64,000 nt of DNA from Smittia aterrima (taxonomy: Eukaryota > Arthropoda > Insecta > Diptera > Chironomidae), in the NCBI GenBank assembly GCA_033063855.1, contig CP093831.1, positions 3,968,001 to 4,032,000 of the forward strand, written 5' to 3'. Made by a program: the position numbers and the translations under genes. The notes under the pieces are model-generated. The model worked only from the letters and a program-made list of their open reading frames with translations. It searched no databases and was not told where the DNA came from. Numbering within the stretch: position 1 is the stretch's first letter; each line of letters starts with the position of its first letter. Shown piece by piece: positions 27,101-39,262 of the stretch.

Positions 27101-30100
27101 TGGAGGAATGTTCATTGCAAACGGATCGTCAAACAACGAAGCTGCTGTATTTTGGGCAGCTTCATCGCTAAATAGCATTGAAGTACCGAAAGGTGCTGGA
27201 GGAGCAGTAACAGACGAAGTTACTGGCGATTCGTTGACGTCATGTTTTTGACGCTCAAAAGATTCTTCCATTGCGACGTTGGTTCTTATTAAGTTATCCA
27301 TCATCGATTGCATTTCGATAGCTTTGTCACGCAAATGTCGATTTTCTTGGAGTAAATCCTGAAGTTTATTTGCTTGGACGTCAAGCTCCATATTGGACAT
27401 TACTGCTGCCTCACTAAGTTTGGCAATTTCTGCTTCTGCTTGTTGAAGTTTTTCTTTAAGAACTGAGAGTTCATCAGACGATGTCTGCGGCGCTGATTGT
27501 TGACTCATCAAATTAGCAAACGGATCGTTAACGGCTTGAACTGGCGCGTCGAAAGTTGAAACCATTTGAAGTTGAATTGTTTTGTGTTGGATTACATTCT
27601 CTTTTTCTGCAAGTAATTCCTTTAATTTTACGTTCTCGTTGTGCAGCATCACTTGATCGTCCGTTTGGTTTTGACTAACTTGTGATCGCATTGCTTCGAG
27701 ATCAGAGATTTGCTGCTTCAGAATTAAAATTTCAACTGCGTGGTTTTCTTGTATATTTTCATTCTGCGTGCGTAGATTTTCTGTTTCCGTCTCGCTTTGC
27801 ATTAGCTGCATTCGAAGTTGCTCGTTCTCCAATTGGTCTTGAGTGTAATTTTCACTTTGAAGCCGCAACCAAGATAATTCGCGCTCAAGATCAGAGCGGG
27901 CTTGCTCAAGAGTGTGCGAGTTATCTTTCAACCTAACAACTTCATCTTGGAAGTCAACGATCTGATCATTTGCTTTCTCCAGTGCTTCTTGAATCGATTT
28001 CTTATCTGCTTCGATTCTTTGAAGCTGAGAACTTAAATCAGCTTCCATCTCGTCGATTTCAGCGTGCTTAGCAGCAACAGCTTGTTCATGCGAGGCTTGT
28101 AGTTTCTTCATATCACCTTGGAGAGTTTCGATTTGCTGGCGAAGTTGATTGTTGTCTCCTTCCAAGTTTGTAAGTTTCTCGATGTTCGTCTCATAACTAT
28201 TGGAGAGTTGACTTTCTATGGAAGTGAATTTCTGAAGCAAAGAATTTCTCTCTGCTGTCAGTTCTTTGATGGTCTCGCTCAGATGGAAGTTTTCAGATTC
28301 AGTTTCGCGTAACTTTTGACCTATCAGCTCATCCTGTTTAATTAAATCATTAGCACGTCGCGTGAAAACGTCTTCAGAGCATGCAAATTCATTTACCTTT
28401 TCCTCAAGTTCAGCAGCCAGCGAAAGTTTTTCACGGAGGAGTGAATTCTTTTCAGACTCCAACGACGATAACGTCTCTTCCAGTTTGACAACTTTCTCGC
28501 TGAGTCTGGCGTTGGTCATTTCAAATGTTTCAAGTTGACCTTCAAGTGAAACTCTTCTGACTTTATCTTCGTAGAGAAGACGATTGTTAGCATCGAGCTC
28601 AGCAATCTGCTGCCTAAGCATTCCGATGTCATGCTCATATGCACCTTTAGTTTCTTCTATTATTTTACCACTCATTTCTTGAAGCTCCTTCATTTGAGCT
28701 TCCAACAATTCTGTGGATTGCGATGTGTTGTCGGAACTTGAGGATTTTAGTTCTTCGATTTGTTTGGTTAGTTCCTCAACCTCTTTCTTCTTCTCAGCTA
28801 ATTTATGTTTCAATTGCACAACAGCGGCCTTAAGTTTGTCCTTCTTAAAAAGAAAATTTTGATAAACGCATTCGCAATAGATAAATTAAAATTAAGTTTA
28901 CCTTCTTCTTTTCTTCAGCTTTGTCATTTGATTCATGCTCTTGAATCTTAGCGCTAAGTTCATCTCTTTCCCTTTGGATTGATGCTAACTTTTGAGAAAC
29001 TTCTCCCAAAGCGTTCGATGATTCGGAAAGCTTCATTTTCTCGGTCTCAAGTTTTTGAATTTGCGATTGGTTGTTGAACAAAGCTTCTTCCATTTGGTCG
29101 CATTTGGCGAGCGAGTCCTCGAGTTGCTGTTGCAAATTTGAAATTTCCTTAGCATTTTGGTTAGTTAACGATTCGTATTGATCAATTTTCTGTCTCAATT
29201 CATTCAGTTCGTCGTTTGACACAACGGAAGATTTTTGAAGACTGTTGTTAAGTTTACTGTTTTCAACTTTAATAAGATTCAGCTGCTCTTCGTATTGGAT
29301 AACTTTAGCTTTGAGTTCATTGGTAATCATTGCATCAGTTGTGTCGGTATTGCCTCCTGCAGCAAGCTTCGCCTCGAGTTCTGTACATTGAGCTTGTTTT
29401 TTCTTAAGATTGGCCGCAAACTTCTTCAACTTATCAAGTTGTTCTTTGTTTTTCACTTCAAGTGATTGAATGTCCGTCTCAAGTTTCTTAACTCTCAATT
29501 CAGCTTGTTCATCATTAACTGGCACAGCCGACTTCTGTTGAAGGAGTTCGTTTTCACGAGAACGATCCGAAAGCTGAGCTCTCAAGTCATCAATGGTTTT
29601 AGTTCCTTGCGACAGCTTCTCGTGAAGTTTCCGAATTTCCTCGCGACTACTTTCACTGATTTCTTGAAGATATTGAATCTCGTCTTCCTTCTCGATGATT
29701 TTACTTGAATTTTCCTCCATCGTCTTGTAAAGATCAATGATTTGGTTATTCAGTGAGTCGATCGTCTCTTGTTTATGCAACAATTCTTCTTTGTGCTCTT
29801 CAAGAATTTGATTATTCTCTTCCAAGAGCTTCTTGAGTTTGACAACCTCTGAATTGAGATCTCTTGAATAAGATTCTTGATTTGATTCGTTAAGCTTTCG
29901 CAAAGAATTCAATTCATCTTCCATCTGCTTGATTTGATTCTGATAATCATTGATCTCTTTTATCTTTTGATTGATATCCAACTCGTGTTCCTGGTAGGAA
30001 TCAATTAACAACTGCTTCTGTTCAGCAACGAGTGTTTTAAGAACTTCAACCTCATTCGTTGACGTCTTTAGTCGCATGTCGAATTCACGTTGAAGTTGAT

Positions 30101-33100
30101 CGAGTTCTGAGGATTTTTCATTCAATCGTTGATTATTAACTTTAACGTCGACACAGAGTTGATCGAACTCCTTTCGCAAGTCATCCACCAAAGTCCTTTG
30201 ATTCTGAACTTCAATTTCATAACGATCTCGCTCGCTGGTTAAGGTTTCAATCATCTCCTGAAGCTTTGACGTGAGTTTTTCCTTGTCATCAGCATCTTCG
30301 TTCAATTCTTGGAGCTTCGATTTAAGTTTAGAAATTTCCTCATTGGCAGTGTCTTGATCCAACGCTTCAAGATGATCTAATCTCGACTGGAAATATTAAA
30401 ATGAAAAAAAAAATAATATAAATTTCAATGATTCAGCGCTTTACATTTACCTGTAACTCCTTGCACTCGACATTTCGCTGGCTCAGTTCATTATCTGTTT
30501 CTTTCAACTTTTGCAGTGCACTGCGCAACTCTTCTTCTTCTTTTTCAGAGCTCGATACGTTTGACATTAACACTTTGACTTTCTCGAGGTCATCGCGAAG
30601 CTGCTTACAATCATCGAGGCTCTTGAAATAACTCACAAGAAGATTCGTCATCATTGCATGAACACTTTTGGCATTTTCGGATAGTTTCTTCGAAATTTTT
30701 AATTTCTGATGTTTGTCCTTGTTCTTGTTTAGATTTTGAATCTCAGCATCAAGCTGCTTAAGGAGTTTCTCGCAGGCTTCTCTGTCGATAGCGGGAGACG
30801 ATTCTGTAAGAGTGTCTGTATCTGAGGCAGTCGATTTGCTTGGTGATCCGTGCGGTGAACTTTCAAGTCCTTCCTTGACAAGTTTGTTAATTTCTTCTTG
30901 AAGTCTCGAACGATGTTCATTAAGATCAGAAGCTTTTTTCAACAATTCTTCTTTGTCTGTCTGCAATTCAGATAACAATCTTTCAAACTGCTCTACCTTT
31001 TCTTTCAAGGCTTCATTTTCATGCTCCAAAGCTACTTTCTCATCTCTAAGCGACTCAATACTACTCACGAGAACTTGATTTTCGATTGAAAGTGCATCAA
31101 GCTTATCCAAAACTTCACGACGCTCAATAGTGAAGAGTTCAATCTTCGACATCAATTCAGAGCTTTCTTCACGTAAATTTCTCAAACTGTCGTTCAATTC
31201 TTGACTGATTTCAGGATCAGCCTCGTCATGATGTTCTTTCTGTCCGCCAAGCGCTTTCTGGTATTCCTCGTTGTCTTTCGCTGACAAAGTTACCATTTCG
31301 ATACTCTCTGCTGAGCTGCCTTTGCTAAGCTTGTCAATCCTCTCGGTAAGCTCGATATTCTCGCTAATATATTGTTTCAATTTATTTTCAGTGGATCCTT
31401 TCTCTTCATCGAGTTCTTGAATTTGTCTCTTTAAATCTTCATTTAATTCTTCAAGTGATTTCAAACGTTCTTGAAGCTCAGTGTTCTCTTTGGAAGTACC
31501 AAGCTCTTGCTTAGCGGTCTGCAAGTCCTCTGTTATATCCATTTTCTGTTCTTCAAGCAACTGAATCGCTGAAGTTTGGTTTTGACATGTCGTTTCCAAC
31601 ACCTAGGAGTGAGTTTAAAAATTTAAATTGAATTTTCATTATATTTTATGTTAGCTTACCTTAATCTTCTTCTCCAACTCAGAATCGTTTTCATTGCCCC
31701 ATTCTTGCCATTGATTACCACTTTTGTCTTCCTCTAGCTCAGCAATACGTTGCGTGAGAGTTTGGATTTCTTCAGTAAGTTTTGCGACTTCCTTATTGCC
31801 GTCTGCCTTCTTGAAAGAATTGACTTGCTTCTCCAGTTGCTTAACTTTCAACTTTGTCTTGATCATGTTCTTGTTGGAATCGTCGAGTTGTTGTTTAAGT
31901 TTCGTAATCTCAGCTTGCGCTTCTTCATCAACAGCTTCGTCGGATGGGAATAACGATTTTGGACCAAGTGAATTGTATTTGTCTTGAAGAACGCTGAAGT
32001 TTGCATTCACAACTTCCAATTCCGTTGATTTTTCCTGAAGATTTTCTTTTAGTTGATCAATTTCGTCGGATTTCGATTGAACAAGTTCTTCGAGAGATTT
32101 AATTTTCTCATCAAGATCAGCACGCGATTGTCCCTTGGATGTCGCCGCGGTGTCGTCGACATCTTCTTCATTAACAAACTCATAACGTTGGCTTTCCAGA
32201 TTCGAAATTTGCTTTTGCAAAGTTTCGTTTAGCTTGTTCAATTCGCTGATCTTTGTACTGTAATCTTGAACATCCTCGAGTTGCGTATTCCATTTCGAAT
32301 TTTCGATTGTTAGGTCGTATCGTGATTTCTCTAAGATTTCACATTTCTCGGTCAAATTCTGAATCTCGTTCGATTGCTCGCTAATAACTCGATTCAGTCG
32401 TTCAACTTCGTCCTTGTAAGTCGTTTCGGTATCCAAGAAAGTTTCCTGCATCTTGAACATTTCCTGTTTCGTGTCCTCCAAACTGTCAACAACATCTTTC
32501 TTCTTCTTCGTAAGATTTTCCGACAGCAGTGATACAGCCTTCGTTCTCGCCTCTATTATGCTTTCCTTTTCTTTTAGATTTTCTTCCAAGTCTAGAATTC
32601 TTCCTTCGAGTCTGTGAACTCTCTCTGATTCCGTTAAATTTTTATTCTCGCTTGCATTTGATTCTAGTTCGCGGATCCGCCTCTCGAGATATTTTATTCG
32701 CTCATTTTCCAGATTGAATGATCGAGTCGAGTGCGAAACGTCAGAGACTGATTGTGAATGTTGTGGCAATAATGACATTGAAGATAGATCACCCATACTT
32801 CGTCCTAGTTCTACGCTCTTTTCCAATGACATTTGCGACGTTTCGAACTTTGATTTAAGCTGTGTGACCATTTGCTCAATCTCCTTTGACTTGGTTTCGC
32901 GCTCTGCCATTTTTAATCGGTTTAGTTCCATCTGCTTTCTGAGTAGCGTAATTTTTTCTGTTCCGGGAGTCTCTGATCGAGCTCGCTGACTTGTTGATTG
33001 AGCTGACATATTAAGAGAGTTGTCTAACGACGCTGGCTCTTCCTCTTCGATGTTTGTGATTCCGTATTCCTCCGAGAGATCAGAGCTTGATCGATGTTTT

Positions 33101-33368
33101 GATTTCGCCGCTTTCGTTTTAAGGCTTGAGAGGCGCTGTGCAATGTTTTTGACTTTCTCCTGTGCGGATGCTGTGTTCTTGCCATGTTGTGATTCAGACT
33201 GCCGTACGAGCTCTTTTAAGGCTGAAATTTTAGCCTACAATAACAAAAACAAGATATCTAGGTCACTGGATTGTTCATTTCACTTTAAAATAATTTTCAA
33301 CTTACTTGCTGTTGACTCAAGTTTTCTGTTAGGTTACTGAAGTCGGGTGGCTTACCAGGCTCAGACAT
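24189..33368 (-). CDS. lva: Giant coiled-coil Golgi-type protein, lava lamp-like (6 exons, 2,955 aa)
   Basis: Exons on the - strand: 33306-33368, 31660-33234, 30451-31602, 28902-30386, 24325-28843 and 24189-24262. All phases close. The start gives MSEPGKPPDFSNLTENLSQQ. Nearly the whole chain is heptad-rich coiled coil (Glu/Gln/Leu/Lys). There is no GRIP domain and no C-terminal membrane anchor, which argues against GRIP golgins and giantin. The length fits Drosophila Lava lamp (about 2.8 kDa x 10^2 residues), a Golgi protein that links dynein and spectrin during cellularisation. Non-coiled islands contain tryptophan motifs (QEWG near 535; DDDWL near 2034; DGWGWG near 2134; EEWGEDDE near 2307) and two DPF motifs (near 1864 and 1997). 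The final exon has a CAGCAG tandem acceptor and exon 5 an AAGAAG one. The gene model is strong. The lva assignment rests on length, architecture and the Trp motifs from memory, so it is moderate; another golgin is possible. Confidence 0.65.
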
Positions 33369-33834
33369 TGCTGCTATCTATTTATTCTAATATTCTCTTG
33401 GTCAAATATTATATGGAAGCTATAAACGTTTAGTGAAAACAACAACAAATCTGAAATGAGAGAATGAAGAAACACAATAAAAACACTGACGTCTCAGAAA
33501 ATTTGTTGTGAGCTTTCTTGGGACTTTGGCGTTTGATTTTGAAATTCCACAAGAGCACAGAACTTTTGTCATTAACTTGTAACTATTTTTAAATCGATTC
33601 ACTTACCATTCACAGGTAAATTTTTAAATCTTGTAAAAATTTGTGAATGAAATTGACTTCATGTAGTCGTCATCAAATGAATTTTTTGGAATCTAACAAA
33701 ATATTTTTGTCGGTCTGTCGAAAAATTAAAAAGTTCGGTTAAATTTTTATGATTTTTTTTTATTTCATTCGGAAATGAAGTGACAATTTTTCCGGTCAGA
33801 TTTTAATAAGTTACGAATAATAGTAAAATGATAT
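33369..33834. other. Gap between the lava lamp-like gene and CoREST
   Basis: This 466-nt spacer holds the 5' leader and promoter of the coiled-coil gene and the 3' UTR of CoREST, both on the - strand. A TTTATT at 33759-33764 is an AATAAA on the - strand, a candidate CoREST polyadenylation signal about 70 nt after its stop. Nothing else was recognised. Confidence 0.5.
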
Positions 33835-36794
33835 TTAGGGGACGACAGAAATTGTTGGTACATCAGCTTCTTTTCCATTTACTTTCTCTTCAGAGACTTT
33901 GCGAATCGGAGTGAGCGTGACTTCTGGTTTGTCGCTCAAAGATTCCATCGCGAGTTTCTTTTGAGGAACATCTGCAATAATGCTGACTTCATCAGAGTCT
34001 GCGACAGTTGCATCATCCTTGTGTTTACGCTTCAATGTTTTTCCAGTGCTTGTAGTCATAATGCTTGTCTTTCCAGGAGTTTTGGAAGCATCGTCTTCTT
34101 TCTTAACGCTGTTGTTAATTCCAATGATTTCATTGATGTTTCCTATGATCTCCGCGTCTTTAACTTGTTCTATGTCATCGTCAGAATCAATCTGTGAACA
34201 AACAATAATTAGTAATGAAAATTATGGTTGTGAGAGCAAAATGTTTGAAACCTCCATGATCTCTTCGCTCTCCTTAATCTTTCTTTCAACAACAATTTCA
34301 TCGAGATTGCGAAGTTTGCGATATCTTCGATAGAATATTCGTACGTTTGACTCGGTTTTATTGCCAAGAAGCTCAGCAATTGCCTGCAATGTTTGAATGA
34401 GTAAAAATCTCGATTCACATCTCAAGCTTCGTTACCTTAAAATTGAGACCAAACTTTTGGAAACCCAAAGTAGCCAACGAACAATCGTCTTTCGAAAACT
34501 TTGCCGTAATGCGACTAAGTGCAACTTCTTCAGGCAAACGAGCGTCACGCTGTTGCTCGTTAGAATGCTTCAATGAGCTGATCATTTGCTTGTTCGTTTG
34601 AATCTTCGGATGGAAGTAAAGAAAGAAGAAAGTTAGGATTTGTCGTCACTGAGCCACGTTTAGTCTTACTTGACTGTATAGAACTCCGATTTCCCGATTA
34701 ATTTCCACCAAAAGATCATTGTTTCCAGAAACTGATTGATTTCGTGGTTTATCGACAGCATTTAGGTCTTGTGCAGCCAACTTAAGAACATCGTCGTGAT
34801 TGATGTACATTCCTTTTGGAGGCTTTCGCTTATGTTTGCTCGAGCCATCGTGATAGCCTTGGTAGTAATATAATTTGTTTGACTTCGATCGTGGACGTTG
34901 ACTAGTGCTCAGAATATGTTGAGGGCCTTGAGTTGGACGCAAGACACCAGTTCGTCTGATGATTACGAGAAATCGAATGAGAAGATAGGAAAAGCAAACG
35001 AAACCGAAATGAAAACTTGCAACACCAAAATGAACAAAACGGAACTCAATCTCTACCTCCAATGATTAAAACAGCTTAGACAGAATCTTCCAACTGGAGA
35101 CGGCTTCAACTCATCACACAAAACAGTGCAGTTCTGACAATTTGCTAATGAAAGCTTCTGCGGTCCATTTGATGATGAAGACGACGAAGAGTACCCAGTG
35201 TCTTTGTTCTCATTTCCAGTTCCATGACCAAATCGTTTGATATCCTATGACATGGCGAAGACATTAATGAAAAAGCTTGAACTCGATTAAAGTGGAAAAC
35301 GATAAAAGATGATGCCAATTAGAGTCGAAAGATTTAGGAAATGATAAGAGAAGAAGAAAAGTAAAGATTCTGAAAGTTTCAAAGGCACCTGAGCTTTTGA
35401 GGCAATCGTCGATGAAGATTGAGCGACGATATTTTCGGCATGAGAACTAATCGACGTTTGAATTCGACTGGGTGAACGACTCGTTCTTCTAATACCTCGA
35501 ATCGGCCATTTCTGAATTTAACGAATTTTCAGTAGCGAGAGCAGTGGAGGGATCAAAGTTTATTATTTAACAATCATCATGGAGGTTTCTTCTACGGCTC
35601 AATAACGACAAACGACTTACCTTGTCTTCAACATCAGAATCTTCGGGACTTCCGTTTTCGCTTCCGTTCTCAGAGCTACCTTCTGTCTTCTTCTTCTCTT
35701 GGCGATCCATTACACTCGTTCGACTTCGAGTCTTTTTCCACGAATAATAAAACTTTACAAGACTCGCGATTGTTTTGTCAGGAAGCTGAAATGTTGATTT
35801 GTTGAAGGACTGGAAATCTTTTAATGTCAAGCGAGAGTCTCTCACCATTTGTCTGATCCGATGAAAACATTTTCCGTGAAATTGAAACGCCTGCTCAAAA
35901 AGAACTTTGTCTTCCTTCGTCCATTCGTCTGGGAACGGAGTGAAATTAGATAAGTCAGTGACAGCCTTCTCGAGATCGTGTTTATGCCAGAACAACATTC
36001 CCAGGGCTTGCTCTGCGTTGTAGCCATAGCGTTCTTTAGCCAGCGTGATGTATTCTTCTAATTTGCTTTCAGGAATCTCACGCGCTGGTGACCAAACCAG
36101 CAAAGCTTTGTCTGGATAGTTTTCTTGCTTCTGTGGACTCATCTCGGGAACAATCACTTGGTAATCCTTTCCAACACGAATTTTTTCTAAAAGGAAAATA
36201 AATTTACTCTTTCAGTTGAATTGTTTGTTGATTCATTGTCTCGATCAAGGAAAAGTTGTGAAAGAAGGAATGAAATTCAGATAAAACGAAATTAGTCATT
36301 TAGGAAGGGACTTTGAGCTATGAATCATTTCGTCTAGACAAGGATCATAGTTCTATGCTCGTTCAAGTCAAGAAACATTGAGGTAGGACGTGACATGAGC
36401 AATGTGTTCACAGATGGACGCAAAAACGGAAAAGACCAAAATCGATAACTGGATCTTGATTTTCTTATTAATTCACAATCAAACGATAGTAAAAAACATT
36501 TCACTGATTTTTTTGATGCTCAACTCACCTTCAAACTCGCTTTTTCCGTTCTTCGACTTGCCGAGATTCTTTTTCGAGTCTGGAAGATTGAAATGAAAAT
36601 TTAAATATCTCAAGCTCACTGAGGGAAATTGATTTGTGCTTACGACTGTCGTCATCGGATGTTTCTGGAGTCAAGTCTTCTGCAGGAGCAGTTGCTGGAG
36701 GCTTGCTATTAGCACCATTGTTGTTAGCACTTGGCGAAGAGCCTCGCGATCTTTTTCCGTTTCGATTTGTTTCCTTCGTTTCACTCATCACCAT
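33835..36794 (-). CDS. CoREST: CoREST corepressor of LSD1 (10 exons, about 653 aa)
   Basis: Exons on the - strand: 36644-36794, 36529-36579, 35846-36186, 35621-35785, 35389-35511, 35057-35244, 34670-34955, 34436-34603, 34252-34383 and 33835-34191. The protein scaffolds LSD1/Su(var)3-3 and HDAC1/Rpd3 on chromatin. The ELM2 domain starts near residue 68 ('KIRVGKDYQ', 'ALLVWSP', 'LGMLFWHKHDLEKA'). SANT1 follows ('FPDEWTKEDKVLFEQAFQFH', 'LVKFYYSWKKTR'). The LSD1-binding linker has 'PPKGMYINHDDV'. SANT2 ('FGLNFKAIAELLGNK') is degenerate: its first Trp is Phe. Between the SANT domains lies a Cys4 finger (C313, C316, C332, C335) followed by 'HWRRTGVLRPTQ', like the GATA-type finger of MTA proteins. 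Donors GTGCCT (exon 5) and GTTTCA (exon 9) are weak, so those edges are less certain. The start could also be six bases downstream (36788). The second intron-like gap in SANT1 is a 60-nt stop-free intron. Confidence 0.92.
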
Positions 36795-37220
36795 CTTCTT
36801 TTCACTGAACTTCAACTCAAAATGGATTCTTGGATGTTGCTCTTACTTGCTAAAGAACTTTAATTGGATCCAGACCCTTTTAACTATTGATTAAAATAAT
36901 TTTATCTTCGTCAAAGTATTCACTCCTTTCGTTCGAGTTCAACTTTTCGTGCGACCGTAGTTTCGTATTGCCAGATGAGAAATATTTAAATGTTTTAAAT
37001 CTTCTGCTTCAGTTGAAACGCATTCAATCGAAACAAGAAAACGATTTTATGTTTAAGAGAAAGAAGTTTAAAATTAAAAGAATTTGATTCTAAGCATTAA
37101 ATCGAAAATTAAATTTAAAAATTATTTCTTCGCCGACAATCATTGAAATTTTCAAATATTTTATCCGTTAATGATGAACGAGAGCTTTGATGCTACTGAT
37201 GCTTCATCAGTGATGAGTCA

Positions 37221-37260
37221 ACGAAGAGTTAAAAAAACAAATTAACTTCAATCGGATAGC
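37221..37260 (+). repeat. 40-nt direct repeat, copy 1
   Basis: Starts ACGAAGAGTT and ends ACTTCAATCGGATAGC. By eye it matches copy 2 at 37391-37430 at 34 of 40 positions without gaps. The two copies are 170 nt apart. I do not recognise the unit as a known element. Confidence 0.6.
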
Positions 37261-37390
37261 TCAGCCTTAGTTTTTGAAAGATATCGGGCTTGGGAATAAA
37301 TAACAAGACGATATCTAAAACTGAAGAACAATAATTTATTTGATGTTGACGCTTTAAGAGCTTAACAGAGAATGACGAGAAACTAGTGAA

Positions 37391-37430
37391 ACGAAGAGTT
37401 ATAAGAAGAAATCTACTTCAATCGGAAAGC
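37391..37430 (+). repeat. 40-nt direct repeat, copy 2
   Basis: Starts ACGAAGAGTT and ends ACTTCAATCGGAAAGC, and is the partner of 37221-37260. ATTGAAATTTT follows this copy and also occurs at about 37142, upstream of copy 1, which hints at a larger rearranged duplication. Confidence 0.6.
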
Positions 37431-37525
37431 ATTGAAATTTTTATTTGTTAACATGTAAATTTATGAAACAAATTAATATAATTTAGAATCTGCCAGGTAA
37501 AGATTTCGTTTCTAATGTTCTTCTG

Positions 37526-39262
37526 CTAATGTTCGTGTGCCTCAAGTTCTTTGATTTTGGCTTTATATTTCATAATTTTCTCGTCCTTTCTCTTAATTTC
37601 CATTTCGTTGCTTCTAAGAGTGTTGACCAAATTGTTTAGTTCTTCTTTAGTCGAGCACTTGAACTTCTTGGCTTTGGCTTCCTTCTCACGCAACGTTTCA
37701 ATTTCTCGGATTTGAAGTATTATCTGACATTTGTTGTTTTCATCAGCATCGAGGAGCGTTTTGATGTAGTCACCTCGCAATGATAAGATATTCTCGATTC
37801 TTAAGTTTGTGCTTTTTTCGTCAGCAAGCTTCGAGTTCAAAATTTCAATTTCTTGTTTATGCTGCTTCGTCAGTGACTTCAATGTTAACGAATCGCGCAT
37901 GAGCTGAGAATTGTCGCCGCAATCAAACTTATCGAGCTCTTGACTTTTGGTCTGGAGGATATTCTAAAATGAATGTTTTGAGTTTAATTTATTTGATAAA
38001 GATGTTGAAGGAGACTTACATTCTCACTAGATAAGTCTTCTGCTTTATTCTTCCAGGAGGTGATTTCCAATTCACGAGATTTTAATAATTTCTCAAGATC
38101 TTGAATTCGTTTTTCCATCTTTCGTTTCTCGCTTTCCTTCGGAACATCTTTAGACTCAAGCTGCTGTTTCAATTGACTTAGTTCGGATTCTAAAGTTTCG
38201 GTGATTTGTGTTTTCTTCGCATTCTCACGTTCCAAACGATTTACTTTGCCGTTGAGCTTTTCGATTAAACTTTCTTTGGTTGAGATTTTCTTCGTGAGAT
38301 CATCTCTGGCAATCGACAAATTTTCAATTTCTTTCTTTTGTGTTTTAACTAAGTCAACGATTTCTTGATTGCTGTCTTCAGTTTTCTTTACTTCACGTTT
38401 ACGCGATAGCAACTGATTGTGATAATTTGAAGATTTCTCAACTTCTTTCTGCAGCTTTTTGTTTGTCTCAGAATTTAACTTTTCGGACTCGGCGAGTTTG
38501 GATTGCAACAACTGAACTTTTTTCTCTAATTCAGTTGCACGTCGTTTGCTTTCCGTTAATTTCAAGTGAATGTCTAGAGTCTGTGTCTTAGAAGCATTCG
38601 TTGATGGAGTTTCTGAAGGTGAACTTGAGATAAGTCTGGTTTTGGTGTCTGACGACATCAATCTGGTTGATCTTCCTTCAGTTGTTTTTATTCGATTTAT
38701 ATATTTTGGAACTTTACCAAGAGGGTGAGGCAGTTCCATCGCATGCTTCGTCGATTTTTCAGAAACTTTGCTTGTCGAGCTCATGATTGACGAACGAGAA
38801 TTTTCACTCGCGAGATTTGTTGGTTGTTTCAAAACATTTGATTTAGTCTCGAGTTGTCGTCGATTTGGAATTTTCGCTTTAGCACTCTTCGGTTTTTCAG
38901 GTTCCAGGTCAGCAATACAACTCTCAGAGCGCACAAAATCTTTCTTTGCAATTACTTGAACTCCATCTTGATTATCTTTGATGATCTCGTGAGCCTCAAC
39001 ATTTACATCTTCTTTTTGGACATTTTCAGTTCCAGTAAAACTTTCAGCACTTTCATACAATTCAATTTTGACAACTTTCTCGACGCTTTCATTTCCTAAA
39101 TTTTCAGTAGGCGAATGTACCAATTGAGATTGAGATGAATTCGCTTGTGCAACCGCTGCTTCTGATACGCTTGATATGATTGAGTTCACTAAAATCAAAA
39201 CAATTTTTAAGTCTCTTGATTAAGTAAATTAAAACTTTACCAGTGTCTTCTTTGGGATCCAT
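37526..39262 (-). CDS. Unrecognised coiled-coil protein (3 exons, 542 aa)
   Basis: Exons on the - strand: 39241-39262 (22 nt, MDPKEDT plus one base), 38020-39188 and 37526-37963. Phases close. The first 170 residues or so are low-complexity, Ser/Glu/Lys-rich and probably disordered. A short conserved-looking block 'ELPHPLGKVPKYINRI' follows near residue 165. From about residue 215 to the end ('KIKELEAHEH') the chain is a long, highly charged coiled coil. No enzyme or DNA-binding motif is visible. The architecture would suit a cytoskeletal, centrosomal or axonemal adaptor, and 'LGKVPKY' is vaguely like the start of enkurin, but I cannot name the family. The gene is tail-to-head behind CoREST on the same strand; a pickpocket relic lies just beyond its 5' end. 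Confidence 0.8.

Larger units (their letters stand above)
36795..37525. other. Spacer between CoREST 5' end and the next gene, with a decayed repeat
   Basis: This holds the CoREST leader and promoter and the 3' UTR of the - strand gene ending at 37526. A - strand AATAAA lies at 37440-37445, about 80 nt past that stop. A 40-nt direct repeat is listed separately. No coding sequence was recognised. Confidence 0.5.

Noticed and set aside
24189..33368. GRIP-domain golgin or giantin as the identity of the giant coiled-coil protein
   Set aside because: The C-terminus ends 'MNWILGKPDSS' with no GRIP domain and no transmembrane anchor.
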